5,437 bases of DNA, from NCBI GenBank assembly GCA_030627405.1, contig DAOUSD010000150.1:1-5437 (forward strand), given 5' to 3'. This DNA is from Deltaproteobacteria bacterium (lineage in GTDB: Bacteria > Desulfobacterota > Desulfobacteria > Desulfobacterales > ETH-SRB1). Numbering within the stretch: the first letter of the stretch is position 1; every line of letters starts with the position of its first letter. This document shows, piece after piece, positions 5,266 to 5,437 of the stretch. The notes below the pieces were generated by a model. It was not told the origin of the DNA. It saw nothing but the letters and a program-made list of their open reading frames with translations, and searched no databases. The translations under genes were made by a program, and so were the position numbers.

Positions 5266-5437
5266 ATGACTATAAAAAAAAGACGATATATTAAACTGTG
5301 GCTGGTGCCATTCATTGCATTTATGTTCTGGGCATTCGAAGCCGGATTCAACCATAATCTTTCAGCCGACAACGATGAAACCTACAAGGGTCTTAAATTA
5401 TTTTCAGATGTAATTGAGCTGGTTGAAAAAAACTATG
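5266..5437 (+). CDS. S41-family C-terminal processing protease, N-terminal part (cut by window edge)
   Basis: Starts 29 bases after the envC-type stop and is open to the window end: 57 codons. A basic start (MTIKKRRYIK) leads into a hydrophobic segment (LWLVPFIAFMFWAF, about 11-24), a signal peptide or membrane anchor. Then comes YKGLKLFSDVIELVEKNY (about 40-57), the helix found before the PDZ domain in CtpA/Prc-type S41 peptidases. The PDZ domain and Ser-Lys catalytic pair are outside the window, so activity cannot be judged. CtpA-type enzymes cut periplasmic proteins near their C-termini and in several bacteria control peptidoglycan hydrolases. A place directly after an EnvC-type activator fits that role, and a shared transcript with it is likely. 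Confidence 0.82.
   Translation, partial: MTIKKRRYIKLWLVPFIAFMFWAFEAGFNHNLSADNDETYKGLKLFSDVIELVEKNY

Overview
The window is an AT-rich stretch of chromosome, apparently from a Gram-negative bacterium. It carries a complete outer-membrane TolC-family protein and the FtsE, FtsX, EnvC-like, CtpA-like cell-envelope set. The FtsEX-EnvC-S41 protease order, the style of the proteins, the low GC and the short heptamer repeats between genes suggest a Desulfobacterota member (former Deltaproteobacteria), perhaps Desulfobacterales. That placement is inference from general family knowledge, not a database match.

Left part (1-1008): two pyrE (orotate phosphoribosyltransferase) sequences converge. Only the last 43 codons of the plus-strand copy are inside the window (1-132). 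The minus-strand copy (256-813) is complete. Their 3' ends form a 115-bp inverted duplication (1-115 against 261-375, 4 mismatches by eye). The centre is occupied by a 104-bp palindromic element (152-255) with 26-bp arms, which also contains a 31-codon minus-strand ORF with a textbook Shine-Dalgarno sequence. Upstream of the complete pyrE lies a 13-bp hairpin with a seven-T run on the pyrE strand. It is an intrinsic terminator placed inside the presumed leader, so it is a candidate attenuator.

Right part (1009-5437): five plus-strand features read as one probable operon. They are a TolC-family outer-membrane protein, FtsE (ATGA overlap with tolC), FtsX, an EnvC-type coiled-coil/degenerate LytM protein (start overlaps the end of ftsX), and the first 57 codons of an S41 C-terminal processing protease. 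FtsE is the ATPase and FtsX the membrane partner that transmits ATP-driven changes to the periplasm. EnvC-type proteins couple to FtsX and switch on peptidoglycan amidases during septum splitting. The S41 protease may process or turn over envelope proteins in the same compartment. The one break in the tight spacing is about 170 bp between ftsE and ftsX, filled with degenerate 7-bp repeats in two opposed blocks around an AT-rich core.

The coding part from 1009 on is a fairly ordinary envelope/division cluster. The unusual material is the inverted pyrE duplication with its central palindrome, the pyrE leader terminator, and the heptamer-repeat spacer that splits ftsE from ftsX.
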